64,000 bases of DNA from Anthoceros angustus. Taxonomy: Eukaryota > Streptophyta > Anthocerotopsida > Anthocerotales > Anthocerotaceae. A program made the position numbers and the translations under genes. This document shows positions 26,145 through 37,098 of the stretch, piece after piece. The stretch is taken from assembly GCA_010909165.1 (NCBI GenBank), contig MU008211.1, positions 186,001-250,000 of the forward strand. Reading direction: 5' to 3'. The first letter of the stretch is position 1; each line of letters opens with the position of its first letter. The notes beneath the pieces are model-generated. The model was not told the origin of the DNA, searched no databases, and saw only the letters and a program-made list of their open reading frames with translations.

Positions 26145-28018
26145 TGTGAGTGTGGATTGTGGACGGTGGTCCACATTCACCCTCAATGTCGTTGTAGGCT
26201 TAGGATTCGCTCCCAAGGGAATGGTTTGTGCGAGGCGCTAACTTCTATCACTGACCTTCACCTAAGTCACTTACTGCTACCACTTACCTATCTACTCAAC
26301 TACCTACCCGTCTTGTCCAACGGATCTTATTCCAGATCTTATTCCGACCCCGCAGCCACTCGTGGCTCTCACACTAGTGGTTGCTTACACCAGGTGGGTC
26401 CCACCAAACCCTAGCGACTTATCTGCGCCGGCGCCGCGGATCCCACAGGCGTCCACTGCTCACGGTCGGTTATTTTACTCCACACTTCATGCACACACCG
26501 ATTCCTAGGGACCAAAGTTCCATACCTCATCGCTCCACACACACACACACACACAAAGGCGCCACACACAATTTTCCACAAGCGTTGTTTTCCTTGTGCA
26601 CTTCCACTGCAAGGTTTGGTTTGGATCCACACAATCTCCTTTGTTAGTCCTCGCTCTCCTTCTCTTTCAACTCTCTCACACCTCGCCGTCTGTTCATCTC
26701 CTTCACCAATCTTCTCTCTCTCTCTCTCTCCCTCAATTATTCCCAGCTTCAACCATCCACTCAACACTTCTCTCTCAATTTGAACACAACTAGCGGGAAC
26801 AAGGGTGAAGGAAAGAAGAACCACGCGGCGGGCGTTACGAGCAAGCTCGGACCCGCCAATCCCTTGGTTTCCTCCTCCTTGTCGCAAAATTGCTCTATCA
26901 CCCCTCCTCCCAGTTGCGGAGCAAGCTCTCGACCACCCCTAGGGCGTCTCGCACACCACCTGTCAATCGGACGTCTCCAACCAGCCACAGGTGGGGATCT
27001 CAACGAGTTGCTCGATGTGAGGCAAGCCCCTTTATACAATTCTTTGGGCGTCATAGCCACGGACTTTCAGTCCTAAAAGCTGAGCAGGCGCCCTACAATT
27101 TCGGACGGCCTTAGGTCCAGATGGCATCCTATCCAAAGTTCTATTCCTAGGATGCCACTACTCCTGCCCATGTTATCTCCTCCCCTCCGATTTGGTCGCT
27201 GGCCCTTAGTCCTTTCTTTCTTTTTATGGGTCCTCCTTCCTCGTTCTTGATGAAAATCCTCCCATAAACTCTCCTTTGTTTTCCATGATCCCAAGTCCCG
27301 GCTCCCTCACCAATCCTCCACCTCGGACCCTCAATGGTCCATATTTGGCCATTAGGCGATTAATTCAGCTGCAACCTTGGGCGCCATGCTCTGCAAAACC
27401 CTCACGCCCTGGCCTCTTGCTGATAACTCGCCTCGGAATCTCAACTTGGTCAATCCCCAGGTTTCTTCCTTCCAGAATCATGAGCTCGCCGCCACGGGGC
27501 TGCCCTTCTGACCTCGTGCGAGCTCGTGCCACTGATGTCTGGAGCTACCCGTTGGCGCCTCGTGCCTTTCAAGTTCCCTTAGGGTTATATTTCCCGGAAA
27601 CTCTCGCCCTCGCGCTTCTACCACTTCTTCATGACCGCTCCTTCCTTCCACGACCGCCCACCGGTTCGCAACCGTCTTGAAACATAGTCCCGCACGCGAT
27701 CGGCGACCACACACCGGTTCAACTACCGCCGTTGGTTCGACCTCTAGCCTCGGACCTCTGCCAAATATGGGGACCCCCCCCATATATAGGCCTTTTATTA
27801 AATATTCCAAGACCAAAGGCCAAGGAGTATCGAGTTCATAGTCTAAGGACCGATTATTATTCAACCCGAAACAACCCAAAACTCATAGGCCAAGGACACT
27901 TTCTACTATAAATATCCCTTCCTACTCATAACCTAGCTCTTCTTGACACCAAACTTAACAAAAACAAAAAATCACTCAAGACACAATCAACAGGAGTTTG
28001 CAATACGGATCGTTTACA
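26145..28018 (-). mobile_element. G2 gypsy element, 5' LTR
   Basis: About 1.87 kb LTR matching 18,957-21,008, with TGTGAG at the inner edge beside the primer-binding site and 'cgtttaca' at the outer edge. It carries a (CA)n run at 26,535-26,560, a (CT)n run near 26,710 and a TATA-like 'ccatatataggcc' near 27,780. The flank right of 28,018 ('attcc') does not match the 5 bp left of 18,957, so no target-site duplication is visible. Confidence 0.85.
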
Positions 28019-29740
28019 ATTCCACTTGGTGTGTCCCATTGATAATGATTGAGCAATACACCACTGTCTTCTTGGCGAGATCTTGTGGGCTTGATTCTTC
28101 ACGGCTTTGACCTCTAACTCGGTCAATCGCTTGGTTAAAGCCTCCACTTGCCCTGCAATTCCGCCCCCTGCTGCAGACGTTTCTCCCTTCTCCATCCGTC
28201 GGACTGTCTTCCCCTTCCCCTCCTTCTCCAGTGCGCGTTCCGCCTCTTCTTGCCGTCTTTTGATCTTTTCTAGGTCCTTCTTCATTCGCCGTTCGTAGGC
28301 CCTCTCTGATTCTTCATCCGATGTGGAGCTTTCTTGAGTTCCGCTGTCCTCGCTTCTGATGAGGACGAGGGTGGATTTGGAGGAGGCGAGAGGAAGGCGA
28401 GGCTCGATCTCCTCGACCCTTTCCTCTTCTTATGACCGCCTCTTCTTTCTCCTCCTCCCCAGCGGCGGACTCCCATTCCTCGGATAAGCGGAGGCTCCTG
28501 CCAACGTCTTGTCCACGTGCGGTGTACCTCCATTTTTTGAGACAAGCCACTCCACGAACCAATCCAACGCTTGCTCTTGTGAGTACCCAGTGGGTGGATC
28601 CCGGCCTCTCGGGTGCACATTTGAACTCGATCCGGATAGTAAAACCTTTCCACATAATCAAGCGAGATTCTCGCTCTTCCTGAAGGGTCCTCAACCCAAA
28701 GTATGGTGTGCATAGTGAGCCCTCGGGCAAATTCAAGAGGCCTTTAGGCTTCCCAATCACACCGAATTATAGGTGCGACCATACCCTTTGTGCATGCCCT
28801 CTCGGTCCGGAAGATCGCGATCGATCGGCGACTCCATCCTCAAATTAAGCGTGGGAGGCGTGCTCAAAGTTCTTACAAGCGCCTCCGCGTCATCTCCCTT
28901 CTTCTTCTGCGAATTTGACGTATTCTGGCGGTTGTGGGTGCGGCCCTCCTCCTCCACCACTCCACTCATGTTGCTCGCCCGATCGTTCAGCTGCGCTTCT
29001 TCCCTCGGGTAGCGAGCAGTCGAGATCTTTGGGTGCTGAAATCCTCGACCAATGGAGGAGTAGCGACCTCCCTTGTGGTTCGTCCCAACAGATCGAGTTG
29101 ATCGGAGATTCGATCAAGGCGTTCATAGTCCTCGAGGCAGGCTGAAATTCCCCACTCACGGCGACCTCGTCGTCATTGTCGATTCACGGAAGTTGGGGTG
29201 GTCTCACCGAGCAAAGCGTCGTGGAAACTCATTTCGAAAAGGTCGGCGCTCGGAAGGCGATCCTCCTCTGGGATATCAATTTCTCTTCCACGACCTCCTT
29301 CCTCTCGCTGTCGGTGATCTCCGCCTCTCCTTCCTCCAAATCGTCCGTCTTTAGATTACCTCCTTCCTCGTTTTAAGTCAAAGCGACTTCTTCGCGATCG
29401 CCTTTCGTCTTCCTCCTAACGCCTCGGGTAGCGGCAACGACTTCTTCCCTCAGCGATTCGCCGCCAAAGCTCGTAAATCCCTTGCGATGGCGGGTGACCT
29501 CCATCTTGCGTCTCCTCGAGGCCGTCCCTACCGAACATCGCAAACATCCTCATGACCTCTATCCCCGTTGTTAAGAAGGAAGCCGTCACACCTTTGGTGT
29601 CTCGACAGTCACCCCTATGACAACTTAGACGGTGCGAAATTCCCTCTCCACAACATATGGTCGACCCTCAGTCCCTTAAAAAAAACGTTCCGCAGCCTAG
29701 CGATGGAAACCACAAAGCTTTAAACTTTCAACAACAAGTT
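28019..29740 (-). pseudogene. Gypsy gag remnant beside a primer-binding site (G1)
   Basis: Minus-strand reading from the primer site at 29,741: after a leader, frames at 28,282-28,760 give gag-like pieces 'LDYVERFYYPDRV' and a basic stretch rich in Arg/Lys/Glu (28,310-28,480), and 27,926-28,285 gives a heptad-like acidic/basic stretch around 'KKDLEKIKRRQEEAERAL'. The pieces resemble the gag at 25,150-25,640 and 42,945-43,454. It probably belonged to the same element as the pol at 11-18 kb, separated from it by G2, but that link is inferred. Confidence 0.6.
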
Positions 29741-29756
29741 CCCGGCAACGGCGCCA
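29741..29756 (-). promoter_or_regulatory. G1 primer-binding site, tRNA-Asp
   Basis: The plus strand reads CCCGGCAACGGCGCCA, which equals the 3' 16 bases of plant tRNA-Asp including the CCA tail, four bases before an LTR that starts TGTGG at 29,761. This is the classical primer site of several plant Ty3/gypsy lineages and shows that this element also lies on the minus strand. Confidence 0.85.
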
Positions 29757-29760
29757 AAAA

Positions 29761-32727
29761 TGTGGTAGGCTTGGGGCAAGATCCTCCACTCTAGCGGCCA
29801 CTTATCCCAATCGCCGCTTACGTTGGGTTTCGTCCCGAGACTTGTGTGAAGTTCGAGGCCTTGCGATGGCCGTCGCTACTGCGAGACACAACTTCTCAAC
29901 CTTCTAAGCGAGCAAGGCGCCTCTACTCACCCTCTTCAGTGCGCCGCCGCCTTTGCTCGAAAACTACCAATCCCAGGCCTACAGCGACACACACAATTGC
30001 GAGTCACCTTAGCGGCGAGAGCCTATCACGCGCCGGGGACCCCCTGATCCACACCGCAATTTCGTCCCTACTTCTAAACCACTCTTCTCCACTCGGGGCG
30101 CTCTTTTACTTGCAGTTTGGGATTCGTCCCTTAGGCTGCACGCAGCCTTATTCGCCTACACTCTATTCCTCTACTCATCTTCTCATCCTCTTCCTCCTAT
30201 TCTAACCTCGATTCGCTTCTTGGCCGACTCGCCCACCTTTGGCTGGTCGGCCTCCACCGTAAGTTCTTCCTTGGGCGGTTGCTATAGTTTGACACGAAGG
30301 CGAGAACCTCCAGTCTTTCACATGTAGTCTACCCTCAAGGAGTTCACAGGCATTGCCACACACCCAAAGCAAAGCAATTTCACAACCATTCACAAGGGGA
30401 ACCTTTCGTTTAGGCACTTGCGACGAGCAAGTCCTCCACCAAACACTCTCGACCACGCGACTTCCTCTCTACCCGAATGACTGCGTTGGCTCACGGTAAC
30501 CTGAAATTCCTCTGTAATGGCAAAGGACTCGATGAGTGTGGGCGCAGGCGTGATACTTTGCTTTGTGAAATCCTCCTCCTCTTAGGAGGCCTTCCATTAA
30601 CCTCCTTAGGTGACCCTCTGAGGTCACCTTTTCCTATTATTTCCTACATGATTTAAGGCACGGCATCTAAGTCTACTATACGATTCCAGGTAAATTTTAT
30701 TCTAGCAACTTCACTAAGATCATCCTTAAAGGATGTCCTATCACCTATCCTTTCTATTATTCCTCTCATCATTTATGGTCTTTGACCATATCTAGTCTTC
30801 ACTCTCTTTGGGTTAGTGGCGCGTTAGATTTGGATTGGCTCCTCGCCCTCCTTTTGCTCTTGCCCTTCGATTCCTTGTCATCTTCCCAATTGTGAGGCAA
30901 GTACAATCTTGCCCCTTCCCCATCTCGGCAGCCACAGTTCCTCGGTCCTCCGGCAAGTAGCCCCCTCGCGTACTCCAGCGCCCTGTTGCACATTTTTCGG
31001 TGCGGCGGACTAGGGGTAGGTGACTTCTACCATGGTAGTCCTTCTCCCTTCTTCCTCTTGATTGAACAAAATTAGTGTCTTTGAATATGCTAGAAGCCCA
31101 AGATGAAGATGAGGTTATCCGACCTCAGTCGATGATCATGTTTCGAAACGGTTTGGTTTGACCAATATGTTGCCAAAATTAGATGCCTGCGATCTAAAGA
31201 GAGCAAATAGAGGCAATGAATCGAGTCCACATGGAGCTACCGCATGTCCCAAAGCGCCAAAAATGCGGACGAGGATGCAAGGGCGGAGCACCCGTTGGCG
31301 TCAAAGCTTCTCCGTTTATGATCTTGTATTGTGTAGCGATCAGTTTAATTCTTATGGAGTGCCATACATTTGGAAAGTGTGGTGAGACTAACCTAGTGAT
31401 TATAAAACATGTATTTGAGTGTCTAAAGGTACTAAACCCGGATAGCCACCATGTTTTAGGGTCTAGACTATCCTTTTCTTTGTTTCAATAAATCAAAACT
31501 TTTAGTTTAATTCAATGCATCTCAAGATTCGTCTAAAAACTAGTGAAACCACTACCCATCATTCTCCTCCTCCTCCCCTCCATGCCGAGAACCAGCAACC
31601 TTTGAAACAAGCTGGATGATGAGCACCTTGCACCCTCAAAACATGGTTTAGGTAGTCCACACCATCAAATGAGGTTTTTCAACCTGCGCTTCAACCACCA
31701 CTCCATTCTTGCGCATAAGCCGGCAGCAGCGTGCCACCTTGCAAATTAGCTCGTACATCGGCCGCCACGCACACATCGGCGAGAGCAATCCAAACAATAC
31801 ATACGCTTCTGTACATTGATATGATCATGAGCTCATAATTGGGTTGTGAGGCTTCCAATCCTCATAGCCCTCGCTGCGCTCCAGGCGATCGCGCCTTGTC
31901 ACTATCATGAGCAGCAACTACACTCGTGAATGAGATGCCTCCTATTCTTGGGTGTTCCCACTCCCTTGGTTTGAAAGATACCACGCTTGTGGCTTAGGTA
32001 ATTTCGCTCCTTCAATAGGATAAATGAAGTATCAAGGTAGGTGAGCTTAACTTGCATCGCGAAGGTGGTGTCGTCCATTTCTAATGAGATTCGTTTTACT
32101 CAACTTCAATTTGTTGATATTATCATGTATTTCATAAATGAGGACCATGACAATTACGGCACCCATTCCTCTATCCGTTGATGTGCACATTACGGTTTCC
32201 ATCTTCTTCCATATGGAGCGTGTATGAGTTAACGGTGTGCCCGTTCCTTGGATTTCTCCTCCATTGGTTCACTATCAAGGCTAGCACTATGCGTATCGCG
32301 GATCCGGACTTGTCCGGTATCAATGGGGCAAACAAGCTGCGTGCGTTTGGCTTTTCAAGCTTTTATTAGATCTGAACATGGCCAGCAGCTTGTACGGATC
32401 AACTACTTATCACAATTATGAAGCGGGGAGGAAGGAAGAATTGTTCCTTGGTCCTCAAATTCCATACCTCATAATTGAAGGAAACTCAAGGATCGTTCCT
32501 TGGTCCTCGAAATTCCATACCTCATAATTGGAAACTCAAGGATGCCGATTTGAAATACCCAATAGTGTAGCTCGACTATAGATGTCCCCGAGATACCCAA
32601 TAGTAGCTCGACTACATATGTCCTCGAAATACCCAATAATGGCTCGACTATATGTACTGCCCGCCACTTCCACCTTCCAATTCGGTTTAGTTCCTCGGTC
32701 TCAACCTTATGTCATAGGCGCTCGAGT
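29761..32727 (-). mobile_element. G1 5' LTR (blocks X and Y), truncated
   Basis: The LTR begins TGTGGTAGG next to the primer site and consists of block X (29,777-31,060, also at 2,655-3,945) and block Y (31,060-32,727, also at 1-2,516). Its outer end is not seen: at about 32,727 ('ggcgctcgag') the match to copy 1 stops and copia sequence begins. At nearly 3 kb it is long for an LTR but within the range of plant gypsy elements. Confidence 0.65.
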
Positions 32728-33403
32728 TGGGCCGCTTGCTACGCCCACACATGCCTAGCATGCTTATGCTTCGCGACGCTCCACAGGGGTATTTAGTTCC
32801 ATTGAACCTGTCACGTTCCTTAAATTCTATTATGTAGGTTGCAGGTATATGAGAAGGAGGCGGAGGCGCCTCACTCTTGGCTGTGCAGTGATGTGCTGGC
32901 AGAGGTGGAAGCGGAAGCACTTGTCCAGGCATAGGTCCTTTTCCGAGCCCTATTCCTTGCCCACCCACGGTTTCATAACTCCATATCCGTGATTTGGCGA
33001 ATCGACTCTGGTGTAGGCAAAGGATTCCCATCTCACTCAGGATGTGGGGGTTGAAATCTTGTCTGTTGGAGAAACTTGGGTAGGATGAGGCAAATGCTTG
33101 GACAGCAGGGAAAGCTGCTCCGGCTCCAGTGGAGGTGAAGTATGATCCTGTGGGGAAATTGCTGAACATGCCAAGATTACTCTGACCTGGTGTGCCTGCA
33201 GGATTGCTGGAATTACTGATCCCTGAGTTTCCTGCCGCGTTTGCTGCAGGCATGAAGGTGCCAAGCGCTCTGTGTGCTGGAGAGCTTGGGGTTGAGAGCA
33301 GCATGGCCGTGGATGTGCTGCACTGCGGCACTGGACTCGGGATCTCCGGAAAGCCAAGATCAACATCAGCATCTAAGCCCGTGTCACCAGAGTTTTCAGC
33401 CAT
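32728..33403 (-). pseudogene. Ty1/copia gag N-terminal region, truncated
   Basis: From an ATG at 33,403 the minus strand is open for more than 220 codons: a Ser/Pro/Ala/Asn-rich stretch ('STPSSPAH', 'NAAGNSGISNSSNPAG', about residues 20-110) and then 'FKERDRFNGTKYP' near 32,810, which resembles the 'F.G..YP.W' start of copia-type gag domains. The frame runs across the junction with gypsy LTR at 32,727, so the rest of gag and all of pol are missing. It would have made the capsid protein of a retrotransposon. Confidence 0.6.
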
Positions 33404-34496
33404 GTTTTGGTGCAAAGTCAAAAGTGGTTTCTTTCTGATTGTGCGGTGTTGACAGGAGGCGGGATTCCAAGGGTGTTGGATGGCAAGCGGTTAGGAGGCC
33501 AAACGGCAGGTTGGTGCCGCTTGAAATCCCGTCCTCTAGCTGATGCCTGTCGCTTGGAGTCCCGTCCTTTCACTGATGTTTGCGCTCCCGCCCTTTCGCA
33601 GATGCTTGAAGAGACCCTACTCGCGACGCTTCGGATCTCCCTTGCTTGATTGCAGATTTGCCAAACAAGGGATCGGGCGATGCCCGCTTAGGTCACAGGA
33701 TGATGCGGCGATAGCCGTCGGCTATGGGGCCATCGCTGATCTTAAGATCCTCACTGAATCTCTTAACCAAGGCACTCAATTGTTCCTTAATCTCGTTGAT
33801 TTCCAGGAAAATTTGTCCTGTAAGAGGTTGTGTTCGCGTCGTATACCTGTACAGCATCACTTGGAGGTCTCCTAGGTTAGCAACAGGTTCATCTGGCACC
33901 TCACTAAGCAAGTGAAGCCGAGAGGCTTCCACTGCGAGGTTGTGCCTAGATGCTTGCTCACGACTGTTTTGTGAGTTTCGTCTGTCCTGTTGCGGTATCC
34001 TAAATCTGGCTTCTATGTCAGGATAATTTGGAGGAGTCAGGGGCCTGTGACGCCTGGGGGCCTGGGCTCGTGAAGTTCTGGTTACTGGAGGATTTGTGGG
34101 AATTTATGTTGAACGCCTCTGGCGATCCCTTTCCCTCACGTGCCTGTGAGTGATAAAGTTGAAAAAACTTCGCATGCCAGGCTCCCTATTTCTGTTCCTA
34201 CAAGGCATTTTGCACCAAAGATATATTCTGCATATCTCTCTCAGCAGTGCAGCGGAAACGTTTTTGCGTGCCTATAGGAAATTAGGAAGTACATATGTGC
34301 TATATTCCCCATTTGTGGAATTGGCACGAAAATGTAATTTGCAATTTGATGAGAGAGAAACTACGGAGAAGTATAGGACGATAATGCGTAGAATCTACAT
34401 ATGGTAGACATATTAGATTATGCACATTGTTGCATCCTGTACTTTTTAATAGTGATTCCTCTCATAAAAATCAATGCAACTAAAAATATCAGACGA
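33404..34496 (-). other. Copia 5' leader with broken ORF
   Basis: Between the primer site and the gag ATG lies about 1.1 kb. One minus-strand frame (about 34,140 to 33,693, one internal TAA near 34,106) reads a basic, proline-rich start ('RAQAPRRHRPLTPPNYPDI') followed by a helical stretch ('EINEIKEQLSALVKRFSEDL'). I do not recognise it. It may be an upstream part of gag or a captured sequence. Around 33,500-33,600 there are imperfect repeats of 'cttggagtcccgtcc'. Confidence 0.4.
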
Positions 34497-34508
34497 GCTC
34501 TGATACCA
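34497..34508 (-). promoter_or_regulatory. Copia primer-binding site, initiator tRNA-Met
   Basis: The plus strand reads GCTCTGATACCA, complement of TGGTATCAGAGC, the standard primer-binding site for initiator tRNA-Met in Ty1/copia elements. It abuts the LTR that starts at 34,509 and fixes the element on the minus strand. Confidence 0.9.
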
Positions 34509-34700
34509 TGTCAATTACTACTAGAGAGAGAGCAAACTTGACAATCAATAATAATGATGAATAAAAATGTTCACAAAGAGTTGACCTTAAATACTAAACC
34601 CTAAGTGTTACTATGAATAACCCTTCAATATATATCTAACCCTAATCTAAGTAACGAGGTAACTAGTGGCCGTGGTTATAATAACCCCTGGGGTTTAACA
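34509..34700 (-). mobile_element. Copia 5' LTR, 192 bp
   Basis: On the minus strand the LTR reads TGTTAAACCCC to AGTAATTGACA, with TG/CA ends, abutting a perfect tRNA-Met primer site. It contains a TATA-like 'agatatatattg' near 34,630. The short length is typical of many plant copia elements. No partner LTR is present in the window because the element is truncated at 32,727. Confidence 0.8.
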
Positions 34701-35346
34701 AACTGTCCAGGTTGGGCTGGTGCCGGAGCAGCGGCTCTCAAGGTCCGCAAATATAGCAGGATGCAAGCGGGCCACCTCTTTATTCCGCTTCTACTAGAAA
34801 CGTATGGGGCAATGGCTGAGGACTTTGACAAATTTGTCAAGTCACATGCCAAAACCTACCATCTTGGCGTGAACAGTCTTGAAATCCCTCTCGTACTTCG
34901 GTACTTCCGACAATGGGTTTCAATTGCCCTTCAACGGGTGCTCTCAACGGCGATCCTCCACAAGGCGGCGACAGTGGTGACGCATCTTCCTCTACCTCCG
35001 TGGTTTGCAAGCTGTTTATTCTTCCTGCATATGACATTGTGGGTGCAGTAGGTGACTTTAGGTAGGGAGCTCAGTTGCTTCTCTTCACCTCGACCCCCTG
35101 GTCCCCTTTGGTTATCCCTTCCTACATGGGCTTTTCCCATCATTTTTTCACCTCAATAAAATCTTCGAAGACAAGACTGACAGCGTACATACACATACGT
35201 ATATACTATATATGCAATTACAGTACGTACATATACTACTTAATGTTAGACACAGCTAGGTGTACGTGCTATGCTTCTTTGCATGTAGAGCTTCTATAAG
35301 CTCCCTTTTCGTCCTTCACCAGTTGTTGTTGCGTCGAGCAACAACG
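34701..35346. other. Intergenic sequence upstream of helicase pseudogene
   Basis: No gene or repeat was recognised. A plus-strand stretch at 34,761-35,051 is open but has no recognisable motif and its minus strand is open as well. AT-rich 'tacgtatatactatatatgc' near 35,200 precedes the pseudogene and may be part of its old promoter. Confidence 0.4.
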
Positions 35347-35587
35347 ATGGGGCCTGAGGAGAATTTTTGTTCGGAGGGTCGTCTCGAGGACGGCATGAAA
35401 ATTCACTTGCCTGTCAAGAATCGAAAATTTGTAGTGCGGGTGACCAGGCCCGCGGACGTCGAGAAGGGGCGCAGCACCTTGCCTGTTGTCATGATAGAGC
35501 AAGAGATTATGGAAGCTGTGAATGAGAATCCTGTGGTCATTATATGCGGCGAGACGGGGTGCGGGAAGACGACTCGAACCTCCTCAG

Positions 35588-35679
35588 GTATGTTTTTGTC
35601 CGTCTCAATTCTGCAGAGGTAGTGATTTTCGAGATTGTGGAACGAGGGGGATCACGTGGTAGGGATGTCTGTGGCGCAG
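35588..35679 (+). other. Retained intron in the helicase pseudogene
   Basis: The coding match breaks after the P-loop at 'cctcctcag' and resumes at 'tttttgttcgaggctgg' (FLFEAGFG). The 92 bases between start GTATGT and end GGCGCAG, a canonical plant intron, phase 0. Its presence shows that the pseudogene arose from a genomic copy, not from a spliced mRNA. Confidence 0.85.
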
Positions 35680-36834
35680 TTTTTGTTCGAGGCTGGGTTC
35701 GGATCCATGCAGTGCAGAGGTAGGGAGGGCGTGATCGGATTGACACAGCCTAGGCAAGTGGCAGTCCTGTCCACAAGAAGTTCGGGTTCAGGTGCGGCAT
35801 GATAGAAAGATTGGCGAGAATAGTGCCATGAAAGTTCATGACAGGCGGGTGAAGTGCAGGCATGTTTCGTTGGCTGGACTGTGTGCTTGGCTTCAACAGC
35901 ATATTGGAGACGAGATCTTCAGCTCTCCTACCTCTTGGCAGACGGATTTCCTGCTGAGCAAGTATTCTGTGAAAGTGCTGGACGATGCTCATGAGCGGAG
36001 TTTGAACACGGACATCCTTATTCGAATGCTTTCCCGAATAGTTCGCCTTCGGCAGGTAGGGGATCTTGGGTGTTGGCTGGGATGGACCTGGAAGTGTATC
36101 TCAGAGTTGCACGTTTAAGATATGATGTGATGCACAAGGTGACCATCTCTGGTTGCATAAATGTGCACTCACCGTTAGGACGTGCATACAGCGACCCTGG
36201 CCTATCTCTGCGGTTCCTGAGCTGGCATTCCGGGACACGTCGTTTATGGTCCAGATACTGTAGACTTTTTTAGTTCATTGTCATTTGACATAGTTGGTGT
36301 TTATGCCATGCTCCCTGCTGTTGCACAGCTTCGTGTCTTCTCTGCTGAACCGAAAGGGATGTGTCTTGTGTTGTGCCAATGTTGCTGAGACTTCGATCAG
36401 CATTCCTGGAATAAGGTGTGTCATGGACAGTGGTCGAGCAAAGGCAAGAGACTATGATCAGACCAGCGGATCTCTAAGTTTGAGGTTCAGTGGATCAGCA
36501 AAGCTTCAGCTGACAAGAGCTGGCCGCACTGGACTTGGACACTGCTATCGTCTATATTCATACGCTCACTTCAATGACACATTCCATGCACTGTGACAGC
36601 TTTGTTTCATTTTCTCAAACTTGCAGCTGTTCATCTGAGGTGACATCTTTTATGAAATTGGTTGTGTTTCAGGTTAACAACTTTCCCTTCCCAACACCTC
36701 CTGACCTCACGTCTATGGTGGAAGCGGAGCAGTGACTGAAAGCTTTATCAGCACTCGACTCAAGGACAGGGTCTCTAACACCTGTTGGCACGCCATGCGC
36801 AAATGCTGCTTGCAGCACCTGAACAGGTTTAAAG

Positions 36835-37098
36835 TCTACTCTTCTCCGCAGCTTCCTCTCTGCCTTCTCTGTGGCTAAGGTGTCCGCTTCCTCGCTGGCT
36901 CTGATCTCAGGATCCATTTCTGTTAGACCTCCTTCCGTATCACCTACCAGTGGATTGCCATGCAGAGCATCGCAGGTAGAATCAATTGCTGAGCTAATAT
37001 CTTTCAAGAGTGGATTTTCAAGGCTCAGTGCAGCAACGGTGGCTACTGCACAGGCCAGAAACAAACTTGACGCACATTTTGGTTCATTAATGTAGTTC
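36835..37098 (-). other. In-place micro-inversion inside the helicase pseudogene
   Basis: Between plus-strand pieces 'ARHAQMLLAAPEQ' (ending near 36,828) and 'AKFWNDRGETL' (from 37,101), the expected helicase sequence is found only on the minus strand: 'ACAVATVAALSLENPLLKDI' near 37,040 and 'EKAERKLRRR' near 36,860. In normal orientation these fit exactly into the gap. About 265 bp have therefore been inverted in place. The end points are accurate to roughly 15 bp. Confidence 0.8.

Noticed and set aside
26535-26560. CA repeat as a meaningful element
   Set aside because: Ordinary microsatellite within an LTR, also present in the sister LTR at 19,420.
32687-33421. 244-codon minus-strand ORF as a host gene
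   Set aside because: Position beside a tRNA-Met primer site and copia LTR and its 'RFNGTKYP' stretch point to retrotransposon gag.
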